A stretch of DNA of 64,000 nucleotides, from positions 1 through 64,000 of the forward strand of contig DASUBU010000034.1 of assembly GCA_035763125.1 (NCBI GenBank), read 5' to 3'. Under the pieces are notes generated by a model. That model searched no databases. It saw nothing but the letters and a program-made list of their open reading frames with translations, and was not told the DNA's origin. The stretch comes from SMAG-U1939 sp035763125 (lineage in GTDB: Bacteria > Chloroflexota > Ktedonobacteria > Ktedonobacterales > JADMIN01). This document shows, in pieces, positions 1 to 8,631 of the stretch. Position numbers and translations under genes: made by a program. The number at the start of each line of letters is the position of its first letter. Positions within the stretch are counted from its first letter, which is position 1.

Positions 1-43
1 GTGTCGCGGCCTGCCGGGAACAGCTCTCGGCAGGCCGCGACAC
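1..43. terminator. Perfect 16-bp GC-rich hairpin
   Basis: Bases 1-16 and 28-43 are exact reverse complements (left arm begins GTGTCGCGG) around an 11-nt loop. It lies beyond the 3' end of the minus-strand gene that stops at 133, and beyond a second hairpin. No clear T-run follows on either strand, so a terminator role is inferred from position only. The arm may extend past the window edge. Confidence 0.45.
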
Positions 44-57
44 GCTTGCGCATACGA

Positions 58-83
58 GGCCGTCCCGTTTGGGGGGGACGGCC
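58..83 (-). terminator. 9-bp hairpin downstream of the 133-363 gene
   Basis: GGCCGTCCC at 58-66 pairs with GGGACGGCC at 75-83 around an 8-nt loop. Read on the minus strand it starts 50 nt after the stop codon of the small gene at 133-363, as expected for a terminator, but there is no U-tract. Confidence 0.45.
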
Positions 84-132
84 CTGGCGTGTGGCGCTCG
101 CGGCCCGCGCACACGGCGCACGGCGCGTGCGG

Positions 133-363
133 CTACCAGCCGCCGCTCGTTCCCAGGCGCTCCCACAGGCCCAGCCGGCGCAGCTCCTGCTCCGCCTCGA
201 AGCCGAAGCTCTCGCGCGGGATGTCGCGCCCTGCACGCAGCACGAGCCCGCGCAGCATCTCGATCAGCTCGGCCTTCGTCGCCAGGTCGGTCTCAAATGG
301 GATGTGCTGCGCAAGCCGCTCGATCGCCTGTTGGTCGAGCCATTGCTGGTGCGGGTCGGCCAT
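133..363 (-). CDS. Small hypothetical protein (76 aa)
   Basis: A 76-residue, charged, soluble protein starting MADPHQQWLDQQ; I do not recognise a family. It is predicted mostly helical, with no signal peptide or membrane segment. The start is chosen because GAGGGAG sits just upstream of the ATG at 363, and a TTGCGG-N17-TACGAT promoter with a TGC extension lies a further 100 nt upstream. The open frame continues upstream to 576 but that part is low-quality, Arg/Pro-rich sequence overlapping the promoter, so I excluded it. It is transcribed divergently from the zinc-ribbon gene at 784. Confidence 0.6.
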   Translation of the reverse strand: MADPHQQWLDQQAIERLAQHIPFETDLATKAELIEMLRGLVLRAGRDIPRESFGFEAEQELRRLGLWERLGTSGGW

Positions 364-459
364 CACACTCCCTCTGGCCCTGTCGCCTTCGCGCTCAGGG
401 CGGGCTCTGTCATCCCCAACCGGCTTACTCGTATCTCTCCACCGTCCGGCGCCGCGCCC

Positions 460-488
460 ATCGTAGCACGCACCCTCACCTGCCGCAA
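460..488 (-). promoter_or_regulatory. Sigma70-type promoter, extended -10 (minus)
   Basis: Read on the minus strand: TTGCGG (488-483), 17-nt spacer, TACGAT (465-460), with TGC directly before the -10. It points at the small gene starting at 363. The 364-783 interval is otherwise a divergent non-coding region holding this promoter and the plus-strand one at 637-665. Confidence 0.55.
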
Positions 489-636
489 CTCGCGTGGCAG
501 GCAGGCGCCATGGGGCCTGCGGATGAGCGGGCGCCGCGAGCGGCAATAGGTGTACATGCGACGGAGGGGCCGACATAGCGAGCAGGAGGTTAGTCCCTCC
601 GGCCCCCCAAATCCTCCTACGCGGCCGGGCATTTCC

Positions 637-665
637 TTGACCCTAGCCGATATGGCGTGTATCGT
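637..665 (+). promoter_or_regulatory. Sigma70-type promoter for the zinc-ribbon gene at 784
   Basis: TTGACC at 637-642, a 17-nt spacer and TATCGT at 660-665. The predicted transcription start near 672 leaves a leader of about 110 nt before the ATG at 784. Confidence 0.5.
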
Positions 666-783
666 CCGCTGTGCGCTTCATCGCGGGCCGACAGAGCAGT
701 AACGCCCTGCCGGACGTATCGGACGCCCGTTGAGCCGCTGGTCATCCAGCGCGACCGGCGCGCGCAGCACGGAGGAAGCTGAC

Positions 784-1980
784 ATGGAGTGTGATCGGTG
801 CGGCGCCCGTCGTCCACGGACGGGACCATGTCCGAGCTGCGGGGCTCCCGCGCCGGGCACCTTCTCTTCACTGCGACAGTGGAGGGATCAGCCACGCACC
901 GGTCAAGATCCTGCCAGCAGCCGCGGATCCAGTGGCAGGGGCGGCTCTGGCGCCGGCTGGGGCGCGGGAAGCTCCGGCTCCGGCATGCGGCAGCGCGGCT
1001 CTGGTGCCGGCTGGCGCGGCGGCGATGACTGGGGAGACGACGCCTATGACGAGCCGCCGATGAGCCGGAGCGCGCGTCGCAGGCGTGTCGAGCCAGAATA
1101 CGACGAGGTCGAGCTGGGGCAGGCGCTCGTCCCGGTGCAGCATGACATGCTGCCGATGGATGCCACAGGCATGGCGCCGGGTCTGCCTGGCATGCCTGCC
1201 ACCGAGGAAGAAGAGCGCGCCCTGGGTATTCGCCGCCCGGTCTACATTCCGGCCGTCGGCGGCAAGCGCAAGCGCAAGCTGGGCACCTGGCGCGTAGTCA
1301 GCGGGGTGCTGAGCGTGATGCTGGTGTGTGCGGCGAGCTGCGGGCTGGCCGGCCTGCTCGGCAGGAACCAGATCGCGGCCTGGACGCATGGCTTGGTTGG
1401 CACGCGCATCACGCCTGTCACCTTCTCCACCGCGAACGTCCCCGTGACGCCGGTGGCGACGCCTGGCCCGGCTTTCAAGCACATCAACGGCGTCGTGACG
1501 GCGACCGCGGTGGCTGGCGATGGCCGCGCGATCAACCCCACCTCTCACTTTCTCACCCAAAAGACCGTCTACCTCGTGGGTCTGGTGCAGGGCATCCCGA
1601 AGGGCGAGCAGCATACCGTTTCGGTGCGCTGGTTCCTGCAAGGCGTCTATCTGCCTGTAGACGCCACGAACTCGTCGGTGACCGTCACAAAGGACTCGCG
1701 TGTGCGCTTCTCGCTCAATATCCCAACGCCTGGGCTTGGCATGGCGAAGATCTATTACGATCGCCCGGCGAATGATGTGGGTGACAGCCCAACCGATCCG
1801 TCACTCGCCCAGACGATTTATTTCGCCATCGAGGCCCCGACGCCAACGGCGAATCCCAACACGACGCCAACGAATCCCGCGTCGCCGAGCGCGGCGCCCA
1901 AAGGCTCTCCTACCGCGTCACCCAAAGCACTGAACGGCGCTCCGCCGGTCGCCTGGCTGGCCAAGCCACCGGAAAGCTGA
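784..1980 (+). CDS. Zinc-ribbon, single-TM protein with exported domain
   Basis: 398-aa protein of unknown function. Residues 1-20 form a CxxC...CxxC zinc ribbon (MECDRCG...CPSCG). A Gly/Ser/Arg-rich low-complexity stretch follows, then a membrane helix near residue 185 (rich in V, L, C and A), then an extracytoplasmic domain of about 150 residues and a Thr/Pro/Ala/Ser-rich tail. The start at 784 is fixed by GGAGG eight bases upstream; an in-frame upstream GTG at 730 has no such signal. The stop is 22 nt before the methyltransferase gene, so the two are probably co-transcribed. Zinc-ribbon/TM/outer-domain proteins often act as sensors or envelope proteins, but nothing here fixes a role. Confidence 0.75.
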   Translation: MECDRCGARRPRTGPCPSCGAPAPGTFSSLRQWRDQPRTGQDPASSRGSSGRGGSGAGWGAGSSGSGMRQRGSGAGWRGGDDWGDDAYDEPPMSRSARRRRVEPEYDEVELGQALVPVQHDMLPMDATGMAPGLPGMPATEEEERALGIRRPVYIPAVGGKRKRKLGTWRVVSGVLSVMLVCAASCGLAGLLGRNQIAAWTHGLVGTRITPVTFSTANVPVTPVATPGPAFKHINGVVTATAVAGDGRAINPTSHFLTQKTVYLVGLVQGIPKGEQHTVSVRWFLQGVYLPVDATNSSVTVTKDSRVRFSLNIPTPGLGMAKIYYDRPANDVGDSPTDPSLAQTIYFAIEAPTPTANPNTTPTNPASPSAAPKGSPTASPKALNGAPPVAWLAKPPES

Positions 1981-2002
1981 TATCCCGGCCAGAGGAGTAT
2001 GC

Positions 2003-3100
2003 ATGTCGCAGCAGGGTGGGCGGCTGCCGCCGTTGGGCGGACTGGGAGCCGGCCAGGATGACTGGGACGATTGGGATCCCGCGCAGGCGCATCGCGGCTA
2101 CACCAGTCACGTTCCGGCGCTGCGCGATCTCGACCTGCGCCGCGAGCCGCTGATTGATCTGCCCGCGCCGCTGGGCGTCGGCGGCCAGCAGCAAGCGCAG
2201 GGAGGCCTGAGCCCAGCCGCGCTCGCCGTCAGCGCGCGTGCCGACATGGCCGACTACCTGGCCGTCGAGTACGATCTGCACGAGCCGGGATTCGCCGAGT
2301 TCTATGACAGCGTGATCGTCCCGCAGTGGTCCGCGCCATTCGGCCGGATGCTGCTGAGCGTCTTTCTGACGCTGCCGCGCGGCGCCGGCTGGCAGGTGCT
2401 CGACGTGGCCTGTGGCAGCGGCTATCCCACCATCGAGCTGGCGCGCTTCCTGGGCGCTGACTGCGACCTGGCAGGGATGGATCCGTGGGAGGAAGCGATC
2501 CAGATCGCACGGCGCAAAGCGAGCGACGAGTGGCTGCGCAACGTCACGTTCGTCGTCGCCGATATCCTCGGCCACTCGCTACCTGAGCGCGCCTTCGACA
2601 CGCTGACGTGCAACCTGGGCCTGCCAAGCTTTGTGGACCGCGCGGCGGCACTGGGCGCCATGTGGCGGCTGCTGCATCCGGGCGGCCAGTTGCTCATCAC
2701 GCTGCCGCTCCAGTCGGCCTTCCGCGAGTTCCTCGACACCTACTACCTCACGCTGCGCGACCTGCGGCTCGAAGATTCCCTGCGCGCGTTCGGTCGCCTG
2801 GTGGCGGAGCGGCCCACGATTGACCAGGCGCGCAAGCTGGTGGAGAGCGCCGGCTTCGAGGTTCAGCGCGCGCTTAACGAGAGCTTCACGCTGCGCTTTC
2901 CCACGCCGCTCGCTTTCCTGCGGTCGCCGCTGGTCCAGACGACGATGCTGGCGAGCTTCCGGGCGCTGGTAGTTGATCCTACCGTGCGGCGTCTGGTCTT
3001 CAATGAGCTAGAGCGGCGCTTGCAGGCGCGCGCCGATGCCTCCGGCGGCGAGCTGCGGATGACCATTCCGATGCTGTGCCTCTCGGCCATACGCATGTAA
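2003..3100 (+). CDS. Class I SAM-dependent methyltransferase
   Basis: 365-aa protein. The central region carries the SAM-binding motif I VLDVACGSGYPT (about residues 132-143), followed by an acidic strand end (LAGMDPWEEA) and a later post-I motif region (FVVADILG), then HPGGQLLITLP, typical of small-molecule methyltransferases of the UbiE/Methyltransf_11/25 type. About 75 residues of low-complexity, Gly/Asp-rich N-terminus precede the domain. The substrate cannot be inferred. AGAGGAG lies just upstream of the ATG. It follows the zinc-ribbon gene by 22 nt, suggesting a two-gene operon. Confidence 0.8.
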   Translation: MSQQGGRLPPLGGLGAGQDDWDDWDPAQAHRGYTSHVPALRDLDLRREPLIDLPAPLGVGGQQQAQGGLSPAALAVSARADMADYLAVEYDLHEPGFAEFYDSVIVPQWSAPFGRMLLSVFLTLPRGAGWQVLDVACGSGYPTIELARFLGADCDLAGMDPWEEAIQIARRKASDEWLRNVTFVVADILGHSLPERAFDTLTCNLGLPSFVDRAAALGAMWRLLHPGGQLLITLPLQSAFREFLDTYYLTLRDLRLEDSLRAFGRLVAERPTIDQARKLVESAGFEVQRALNESFTLRFPTPLAFLRSPLVQTTMLASFRALVVDPTVRRLVFNELERRLQARADASGGELRMTIPMLCLSAIRM

Positions 3101-3249
3101 GAAGACAGCGAGTGGCGCTCTTTACGCTCCTTGCCCGCTGTGAGAAAGCTCTGCAGCCGGGCGTAGTATGGCAGGCTGGTGCGTTTTCGGCTGGGGTGAG
3201 GGCGCCTCGCCGCCGTGTCTGGCTCACTGCTGCAAGGAGAGACGAACGT

Positions 3250-4227
3250 ATGCATCCAGGTCGGCCCGCCGTCCGCTCGCACTGGCGCAAACCCGGCAGC
3301 AGCCTGGTACGCGAAGACTCCAGAGTGGGCACCCGCCGGGTGCGACATGCGCCTCGCGGGCCTGTGGCGAGCGCGGTGCTCGTGCTGGCGCTGGCCGCTC
3401 TGCTGGGTGCGTGCAGCGTGCAGCCGGTGCCGACAAGCACACCGCCTCCCGATGTGAGCGCGCGCGCCTCCGGCACGCCTCTCGTGCCAATTCAGGCCCA
3501 GTTGCTGACGCACACGTTTAAAGACATCAAGCCGGAGACCGCCTCGGCCACCGCTGACGTCGCCTGCCCGCAGGGCTACACCGTCGCGGGCGGCGGACTC
3601 GATAGCCCGAGGCCTTCGTTCACGCCTCTGTGGGATGCCCCGACCAGCACTACAGTCTGGCGCGCGCAGATCTACAACGCGGGTAGCGAGCCACTCACCG
3701 CGACGCTCTCCGTCGTCTGCATCCAGCTTCCCGGCCTGCGGGCGCAGCTGCTTACCCATGCCTTTGATTCGATTGCGCCGGGCACCGATACGCCGATCGT
3801 TGACATCCGGTGTCCATATGGATCTGTGGTAGCTGGTGGCGGGGTCACGAGCACCAGCTCTACCTTTCACATCATGCAGAGCAATCCGGGCAACCCCGCC
3901 AGTTGGCGCACCGAGATCCACAATACCGGCAGCGGCGACATTTCCGTCAGTATTCAGGTCGTTTGCCTCTCCGCGCCCGGCCTGACCGGCTATGTCGTGG
4001 TCCACGACTTCGACAATATCGCCGCGGCGAGCGCCACCAAGAGTGTGGATCTATCCTGCCCGCAGGGCTACACGGTGGCCGGTGGGGGCCTGAGCAGCGG
4101 CTTCAACACCGTGATCGAGATGCGCGACACGCCACTCACGGCGAGCTCCTGGCGTGCCCAGTTCTACAATGCTGGAGATAGCACCGTCTTCAGCCAGGTG
4201 CAGTTCATGTGCCTCAAGGTCGTCTGA
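3250..4227 (+). CDS. Lipoprotein with three tandem CPxG-AGGG repeats
   Basis: 325-aa predicted lipoprotein. A basic N-region and hydrophobic core end in the lipobox LLGAC, placing the lipidated cysteine at residue 55. The mature part is three tandem units of about 80 residues. Each starts with an (A/V)xxxT/H-H-x-F-like segment, then a CPxGxxVAGGG motif, a W-R-x-(E/Q)-(I/F) segment and a closing V-x-C-(I/L) strand, so each unit has two cysteines that could pair. The start follows AAGGAG at 3234-3239. I do not recognise a named family. The internal repeats suggest a modular surface protein, possibly a binding or adhesion module; function unknown. Confidence 0.75.
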   Translation: MHPGRPAVRSHWRKPGSSLVREDSRVGTRRVRHAPRGPVASAVLVLALAALLGACSVQPVPTSTPPPDVSARASGTPLVPIQAQLLTHTFKDIKPETASATADVACPQGYTVAGGGLDSPRPSFTPLWDAPTSTTVWRAQIYNAGSEPLTATLSVVCIQLPGLRAQLLTHAFDSIAPGTDTPIVDIRCPYGSVVAGGGVTSTSSTFHIMQSNPGNPASWRTEIHNTGSGDISVSIQVVCLSAPGLTGYVVVHDFDNIAAASATKSVDLSCPQGYTVAGGGLSSGFNTVIEMRDTPLTASSWRAQFYNAGDSTVFSQVQFMCLKVV

Positions 4228-4455
4228 CAGCGCGCACCAGCAGCGCGCGCGTTCGCGTGATAGTTGAGGGCACTGACGTGACGAGTTCGCGCCGGGCGTA
4301 GCGCTGTTGCCACGCGGGTGATGATCTCCGCGATCACACACTCGCCTGGAGCGCATCTTGCTGTCCCGCTGGTTGGATGCTGTGCGTAAGAGTACAATGA
4401 GGCGGCGGGCGCGGCGGCGAGCCGCATGGCCGACGAAGTGGAAGAGGCGGCGCGC

Positions 4456-5499
4456 ATGAGGGCACGGGTCTGGTCGCGGTGTGCGACGACTGGGATTGTC
4501 GCGGCGCTGGTCTGCGTGTTGCTCGCCACGCTGGGCGCGCGAGCCGCTGCGCCGCCACCCTCATCGCGCACGGCGCCGGCTGCCGTAGAGACCGGCACTG
4601 CGCGCACCGCGACGCTGCGGGGCTTGGAGCGTAGCAGCCACGCGGATGGCGCGTCCTTCGCCAGTGTGGCAGCGGATAGCCAGACGCCCACTCTACCGCG
4701 GATTGCCGTCTCGGCGCGCTCGGCGCTGCTGCTCGACCCCGATACAGGCCACGTCTATCTCGCCGCCAACGCCGAGCAAGAGGTGCCGATGGCGAGCACC
4801 ACCAAGATCATGACGGCGCTGGTGGCGCTTTCGTTCGGACGGCTAGACGCCCCGATCACCGTTGGCGCTGATGCCGCCAGCCTGGTTGGTACCGGGGCCA
4901 GCGTCGCATTTCTGAGCCAGGGGGACGTGCTGACGCTGCGTCAGCTGCTCTACGCGCTCTTGCTGCCCTCTGGCGACGACGCAGCGGTCGCCATCGCCGA
5001 TGGTGTGGCAGGGTCGCAAGATCGCTTCGTCCGCCTGATGAATCTGGAAGCCGCGCTGCTGGGCCTAGGCCATACGCACTACGCCAATGTGCATGGTCTC
5101 GATGCGCCGGGCCACTACACCACCGCGCGCGATCTTGCCATGCTGACCGCCGCGGCGCTCCGCTCGCCCACCTTCGCCACGGTCGTCGCCACCGCCACCT
5201 ACAAGCTGCCCCCGTCGGGATCACACCACGGCTACACGTGGCACACCACCGACAATCTGCTCACCACAGCGCCGTATCCAGGTGTCTCTGGCGTCAAGAC
5301 GGGCTTTACCGGCGGGGCGGGCTACTGCCTTGTCTTTGTCGCCACCCGCCCCTATGGCCGGCTGCTCGGCGTTCTCTTAGGCGAGCCGACCGAAGACAGG
5401 CGCTTCAGCGACGCGGCGGCGCTGCTCACCTGGGGTTTCGGCATGCAGCGGCACCTGCCGCCCGGTATGCCGCAGGGCGGGGGGCACCGCGTTGGATGA
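4456..5499 (+). CDS. D-alanyl-D-alanine carboxypeptidase (PBP5/DacA family)
   Basis: 347-aa exported serine-type D,D-carboxypeptidase that trims the pentapeptide of peptidoglycan. The catalytic tetrad STTK is at residues 114-117. The second motif reads SGD (in LLPSGDDAA), where SGN is usual, and the third is KTG in GVKTGFTGGAG. An N-terminal hydrophobic segment at about residues 12-32 gives a signal peptide or anchor. The start at 4456 has GAAGAGG eight bases upstream; an in-frame ATG at 4426 is the alternative. A TACAAT hexamer at 4393-4398 could be a -10, but I found no matching -35. Family length is normal apart from a low-complexity linker of about 45 residues after the signal. Confidence 0.88.
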   Translation: MRARVWSRCATTGIVAALVCVLLATLGARAAAPPPSSRTAPAAVETGTARTATLRGLERSSHADGASFASVAADSQTPTLPRIAVSARSALLLDPDTGHVYLAANAEQEVPMASTTKIMTALVALSFGRLDAPITVGADAASLVGTGASVAFLSQGDVLTLRQLLYALLLPSGDDAAVAIADGVAGSQDRFVRLMNLEAALLGLGHTHYANVHGLDAPGHYTTARDLAMLTAAALRSPTFATVVATATYKLPPSGSHHGYTWHTTDNLLTTAPYPGVSGVKTGFTGGAGYCLVFVATRPYGRLLGVLLGEPTEDRRFSDAAALLTWGFGMQRHLPPGMPQGGGHRVG

Positions 5500-5541
5500 C
5501 CGTGCGCCCCAATGGCCACAAGCCAATTCCACGCTCCCTTG

Positions 5542-5571
5542 TTGACGCGCGCTCATCTCATCCCTTATAAC
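5542..5571 (+). promoter_or_regulatory. Sigma70-type promoter upstream of the CoA-transferase
   Basis: TTGACG at 5542-5547, 18-nt spacer, TATAAC at 5566-5571. It leaves a leader of about 200 nt to the ATG at 5776, long enough to hold a control element, though I see no recognisable riboswitch. Confidence 0.5.
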
Positions 5572-5775
5572 AGGGGCGCGCCGGTGGCCGTGGGGGTCTG
5601 CGCTTCACGTTCTCATTCGCACCTCTCTGTTCCCATGGTCAGCGGCCACCCTTTTGTTTGCCGTCCGGCGTACGCGCCGGCGGTATGGCACCCGCGGTAT
5701 GGTACCCGCCTCCGCGCGCTGCGTGCAGTCCCTTGTCTCTCGTGCGCCGCACCCGCCCCGCAGAAGGAGCCGCCG

Positions 5776-6981
5776 ATGCCTGCCTCCCAGCCGCTGCCGC
5801 TCGCGGGCGTACGCGTGCTCGACCTGACACGACTGCTGCCCGGCGGCTATGCTACGCAGATGCTTGCCGATCTGGGCGCCGATGTGCTCAAGATCGAAGA
5901 GCCGGGCCTGGGCGACTATGCCCGCTCGATGCCGCCGTTCGGCCGCACGGTCGGCCAGGCGTTCCTCGCCGTGAATCGCAACAAGCGCAGTGCTGCGCTC
6001 AATCTCAAGCATCCGGCCGGACGCGAGGCGCTGCTGCGGTTGGTGGATGGCGCCGACGTGCTGATCGAGGGCTTTCGGCCGGGGGTGATGGAGCGCCTCG
6101 GGCTCTCGCACGCGGCGCTGCGCGGGCGTAATCCGCGGCTGATCGTCTGCGCGATCAGCGGCTACGGCCAGGATGGACCATACAGCCAGCGCGTGGGCCA
6201 CGACCTCAATTACATCGGATACGCCGGTCTGCTGCACCATTTCACTTCGCCGGGCCAGCCGCCGACCCTACCTGGCGCCCAACTTGCCGACATCGCCGGC
6301 GGCGCGCTGATGGCGGTGATCGGCATTCTGGCGGCGGTGGTGGGCCGGGCAGCCAGCGGCGTGGGGCGCATCGTTGACGTCTCGATGCTCGACGGCTCGC
6401 TCGCGCTGCTGCCCCTGCTGGCCTCGCTGACCCTCAACGGCACGCCGGAGCCAGCACCTGGCGAGGCCTGGCTGGCTGGCGCGCTGCCCGGCTACAACGT
6501 CTATGAGACCGCTGACGGCCGCTACATCACACTGGGGGCGCTGGAGCCGAAGTTCTGGGCGGAGCTCTGCCGGCGCATCGGGCGCGAAGACCTGATCGCG
6601 CGCCAGCTCCCGCGTGACGCCGCCGACCGCGAGGCCGTCAAAGCCGAGCTGGCCGCCATCTTCCGCACGCGCACGCGTGACGAGTGGGTGGCTGAGCTGG
6701 GCGACGCCGAGGTCTGTCTCGGACCGGTGAATACGATCGCCGAAGCGCTGGCCGATCCGCAGGTGCGCGCGCGCGGACTGGTCGCGCGGGTGGATTTCGG
6801 CATGGAAGGTGAAGGCGCCGCGGTGCGCACCGCGCCGGCCATCAGCGACGTACCGTTCGAGACGCACACCGGCTTCCCGGGGCTGGGTGAGCATACCGCC
6901 GCGGCACTCGCCGCCGCGGGCTATACCTCTGACGAGATCGCCGCGCTGGCCGCCGCGGGTGCCATCGCACTGGGAGAGTGA
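5776..6981 (+). CDS. CaiB/BaiF family CoA-transferase (class III)
   Basis: 401-aa family III CoA-transferase, which moves CoA between carboxylic acids through an aspartyl-CoA intermediate. Seen: the N-terminal VRVLDLTRLLPGG block, LADLGADVLKIEEPG, NRNKRS, and DVLIEGFRPGVMERLGL, all typical of the family. The expected catalytic Asp is probably in the VGHDLNY segment. AGAAGGAG precedes the ATG at 5776; the frame is open further upstream to 5512 but lacks family similarity there. The ORF meets the minus-strand zinc-ribbon gene 22 nt downstream. Substrate pair unknown. Confidence 0.88.
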   Translation: MPASQPLPLAGVRVLDLTRLLPGGYATQMLADLGADVLKIEEPGLGDYARSMPPFGRTVGQAFLAVNRNKRSAALNLKHPAGREALLRLVDGADVLIEGFRPGVMERLGLSHAALRGRNPRLIVCAISGYGQDGPYSQRVGHDLNYIGYAGLLHHFTSPGQPPTLPGAQLADIAGGALMAVIGILAAVVGRAASGVGRIVDVSMLDGSLALLPLLASLTLNGTPEPAPGEAWLAGALPGYNVYETADGRYITLGALEPKFWAELCRRIGREDLIARQLPRDAADREAVKAELAAIFRTRTRDEWVAELGDAEVCLGPVNTIAEALADPQVRARGLVARVDFGMEGEGAAVRTAPAISDVPFETHTGFPGLGEHTAAALAAAGYTSDEIAALAAAGAIALGE

Positions 6982-7003
6982 TGCTGGCCCGCGGACCGGT
7001 GGC

Positions 7004-8071
7004 CTAGCGCAAGAAGGTGAAGCTGGCCTGGAGCGGCGCGAAGTCCTGCCGATTGATCGTCTCGAAGCTGCTCGCCGGCGCCATCGCAATCAGCGAGAAG
7101 AGATGGCGCGAGCTGCTGCCGCCGGTTGTCACATCGCGCGATGCCGTCATGACGACAACGTGCAACGTCACCGACCCCGAATCGGCGCTGTAGGTCAGGT
7201 CGGCGGTCTTCACTGCCCAGGTTTCGCGGCCGAAGGTCGCGGCTGGCCCCTTGGCGACGTTGGCAAGCTTGCCGTTGTGCAGCGTGGCGGGCAAAGCCTG
7301 GAGGAGCTGATCGTCCAGGTCGGATTCGCCGAGCGAGTCATCGGCGATGTACTGCACGCTGAGGGTCGCGTGCTGGGTGGCGCTGCCAAACGCAGCCGAC
7401 GTCACGTTCCCGGCCGTCGAGCTGACCTGCACCCAGCCGCTGGGAACGCCGCAGGCGAAGACGCCGCCTGGATCGGTGAACTCCACGAAGCCCGCCGGCA
7501 CCGTGATCGCCGGTGTAGGCCCCGCGCTCGTGCCACCCTGGCCGGCCGTCGTGCTGGGCTGCTGCATCGCAAGGGCCAGCACGACTCCGCTGCCGGCGAC
7601 CAGCAGCACGACCAGCAGCGCCAGCGTCGTTATCAGGAGCCAGGTGCGCCGCCTGCCGCGGGCCGACGCCTGGGCCGCGACCTGCGCGGCCGCCGTCACC
7701 GCCGAGTAGCCGTAAAGGGGCGACGTGGCGGCCCCCGACATGCCATAGGTGCCGCCGAGTGGCACGCTTGGCGGCGCATAGCCGGGCGGCGCGACGCCGG
7801 ATGGCCCCATGCCTGGGGGGAGCGGCGTTGTCGGAGGGGCCGCGCCAGGCACAGGAGATGCGGCGGGCGAGGCAGGCGAGGCCATCCGGATAGGCGTGCC
7901 GGACGGCGGAAACGCGGCGGGTCCCGCGTTTGGCCCAGGCACTGCTTGAGCGGAGGCGGCGCCAGTGGCGGGCGCGGGCCCCAGCAGCACACCGCAGTTC
8001 GGGCAGTACACCGGGCCGGCTCCCGCCACCCGGAATTGCGCGCCGCAGCGCATGCAGATCACCTGCTGCAT
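7004..8071 (-). CDS. Zinc-ribbon membrane protein with exported C-terminal domain
   Basis: 355-aa protein. It begins with an MQQVICMRCG...CPNCG zinc ribbon (two CxxC knuckles), followed by about 120 residues rich in Pro, Gly and Ala, then one TM helix (about residues 155-178) and an extracytoplasmic domain of about 170 residues with no cysteine motif I can assign. The architecture parallels the protein at 784-1980. The ATG at 8071 follows AGGAC at fair spacing; an upstream in-frame start at 8170 would overlap the promoter at 8161-8189, so it is unlikely. Function unknown. Confidence 0.75.
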   Translation of the reverse strand: MQQVICMRCGAQFRVAGAGPVYCPNCGVLLGPAPATGAASAQAVPGPNAGPAAFPPSGTPIRMASPASPAASPVPGAAPPTTPLPPGMGPSGVAPPGYAPPSVPLGGTYGMSGAATSPLYGYSAVTAAAQVAAQASARGRRRTWLLITTLALLVVLLVAGSGVVLALAMQQPSTTAGQGGTSAGPTPAITVPAGFVEFTDPGGVFACGVPSGWVQVSSTAGNVTSAAFGSATQHATLSVQYIADDSLGESDLDDQLLQALPATLHNGKLANVAKGPAATFGRETWAVKTADLTYSADSGSVTLHVVVMTASRDVTTGGSSSRHLFSLIAMAPASSFETINRQDFAPLQASFTFLR

Positions 8072-8160
8072 CAGCCGTTGTCCTGTCGTCCTTCTGGATG
8101 GCATGGCGCTCACGTCGCTGGTCCCGCCCATGTGGCTGAGCCGCGCCGCGTCTGCCGCGT

Positions 8161-8189
8161 ACGGTAGCATGGCGCCCTTTGCGCGTCAA
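8161..8189 (-). promoter_or_regulatory. Sigma70-type promoter, extended -10 (minus)
   Basis: On the minus strand: TTGACG (8189-8184), 17-nt spacer, TACCGT (8166-8161) preceded by TGC. It drives the zinc-ribbon gene starting at 8071 and fixes that start rather than the longer open frame. Confidence 0.6.
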
Positions 8190-8320
8190 GCACTACGCAT
8201 GGGGCACGCTTGTGCGCATGCCCCCAGATCGTGCGCATGGCGCGATCGGGGCGTGGGGGAGCGGAGCCAGCGCGACCCTGGCCGCTTGATTGCGCCAAAC
8301 ACACAGGCGAAGCGGGCAAA

Positions 8321-8338
8321 ATCAGGTGTATACCTGAT
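8321..8338. promoter_or_regulatory. 18-bp inverted repeat, possible operator
   Basis: ATCAGGT (8321-8327) and ACCTGAT (8332-8338) are perfect arms around GTAT. It lies in the 560-nt divergent region between the zinc-ribbon gene and the cytochrome b operon, about 130 nt upstream of the operon -35. Dyads of this size commonly bind dimeric regulators; no regulator gene is adjacent. Confidence 0.35.
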
Positions 8339-8465
8339 AGGAGAGCCGGATGGCCTACGGTACACTATTTTGTATGGAGCGCGCCCGCGGTGTCGTTGTG
8401 CCCGCATGCGCTCCGGCGCGCGGTTCGCCTGTCGCCCGGCGGCGCCCCGGCGAACTCCTAGCCGA

Positions 8466-8494
8466 TTGCGCCCCCATTGGTAGTTCGGTATAAT
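8466..8494 (+). promoter_or_regulatory. Promoter of the cytochrome b6/Rieske operon
   Basis: TTGCGC at 8466-8471, 17-nt spacer and a consensus TATAAT at 8489-8494. The start site would be near 8501, giving a leader of about 130 nt to the GTG at 8632. Confidence 0.65.
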
Positions 8495-8631
8495 CCTGAG
8501 GCTATGCGTTTGAGCAGGAGGCACAGGTCGCTCCGCGCGGCCACTGCATAGACCGCCGGAGCGTGCGGGCAATCTCAGCGCGACTCTGGCTCCGCCGGCA
8601 GTCATCATGGCGCGCAACCTGAGGAGGCACT

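Noticed and set aside
4373..4398. TTGGAT...TACAAT as a promoter for the D,D-carboxypeptidase
   Set aside because: The spacer is only 14 nt and no better -35 is present; kept only as a possible -10 in the gene entry.
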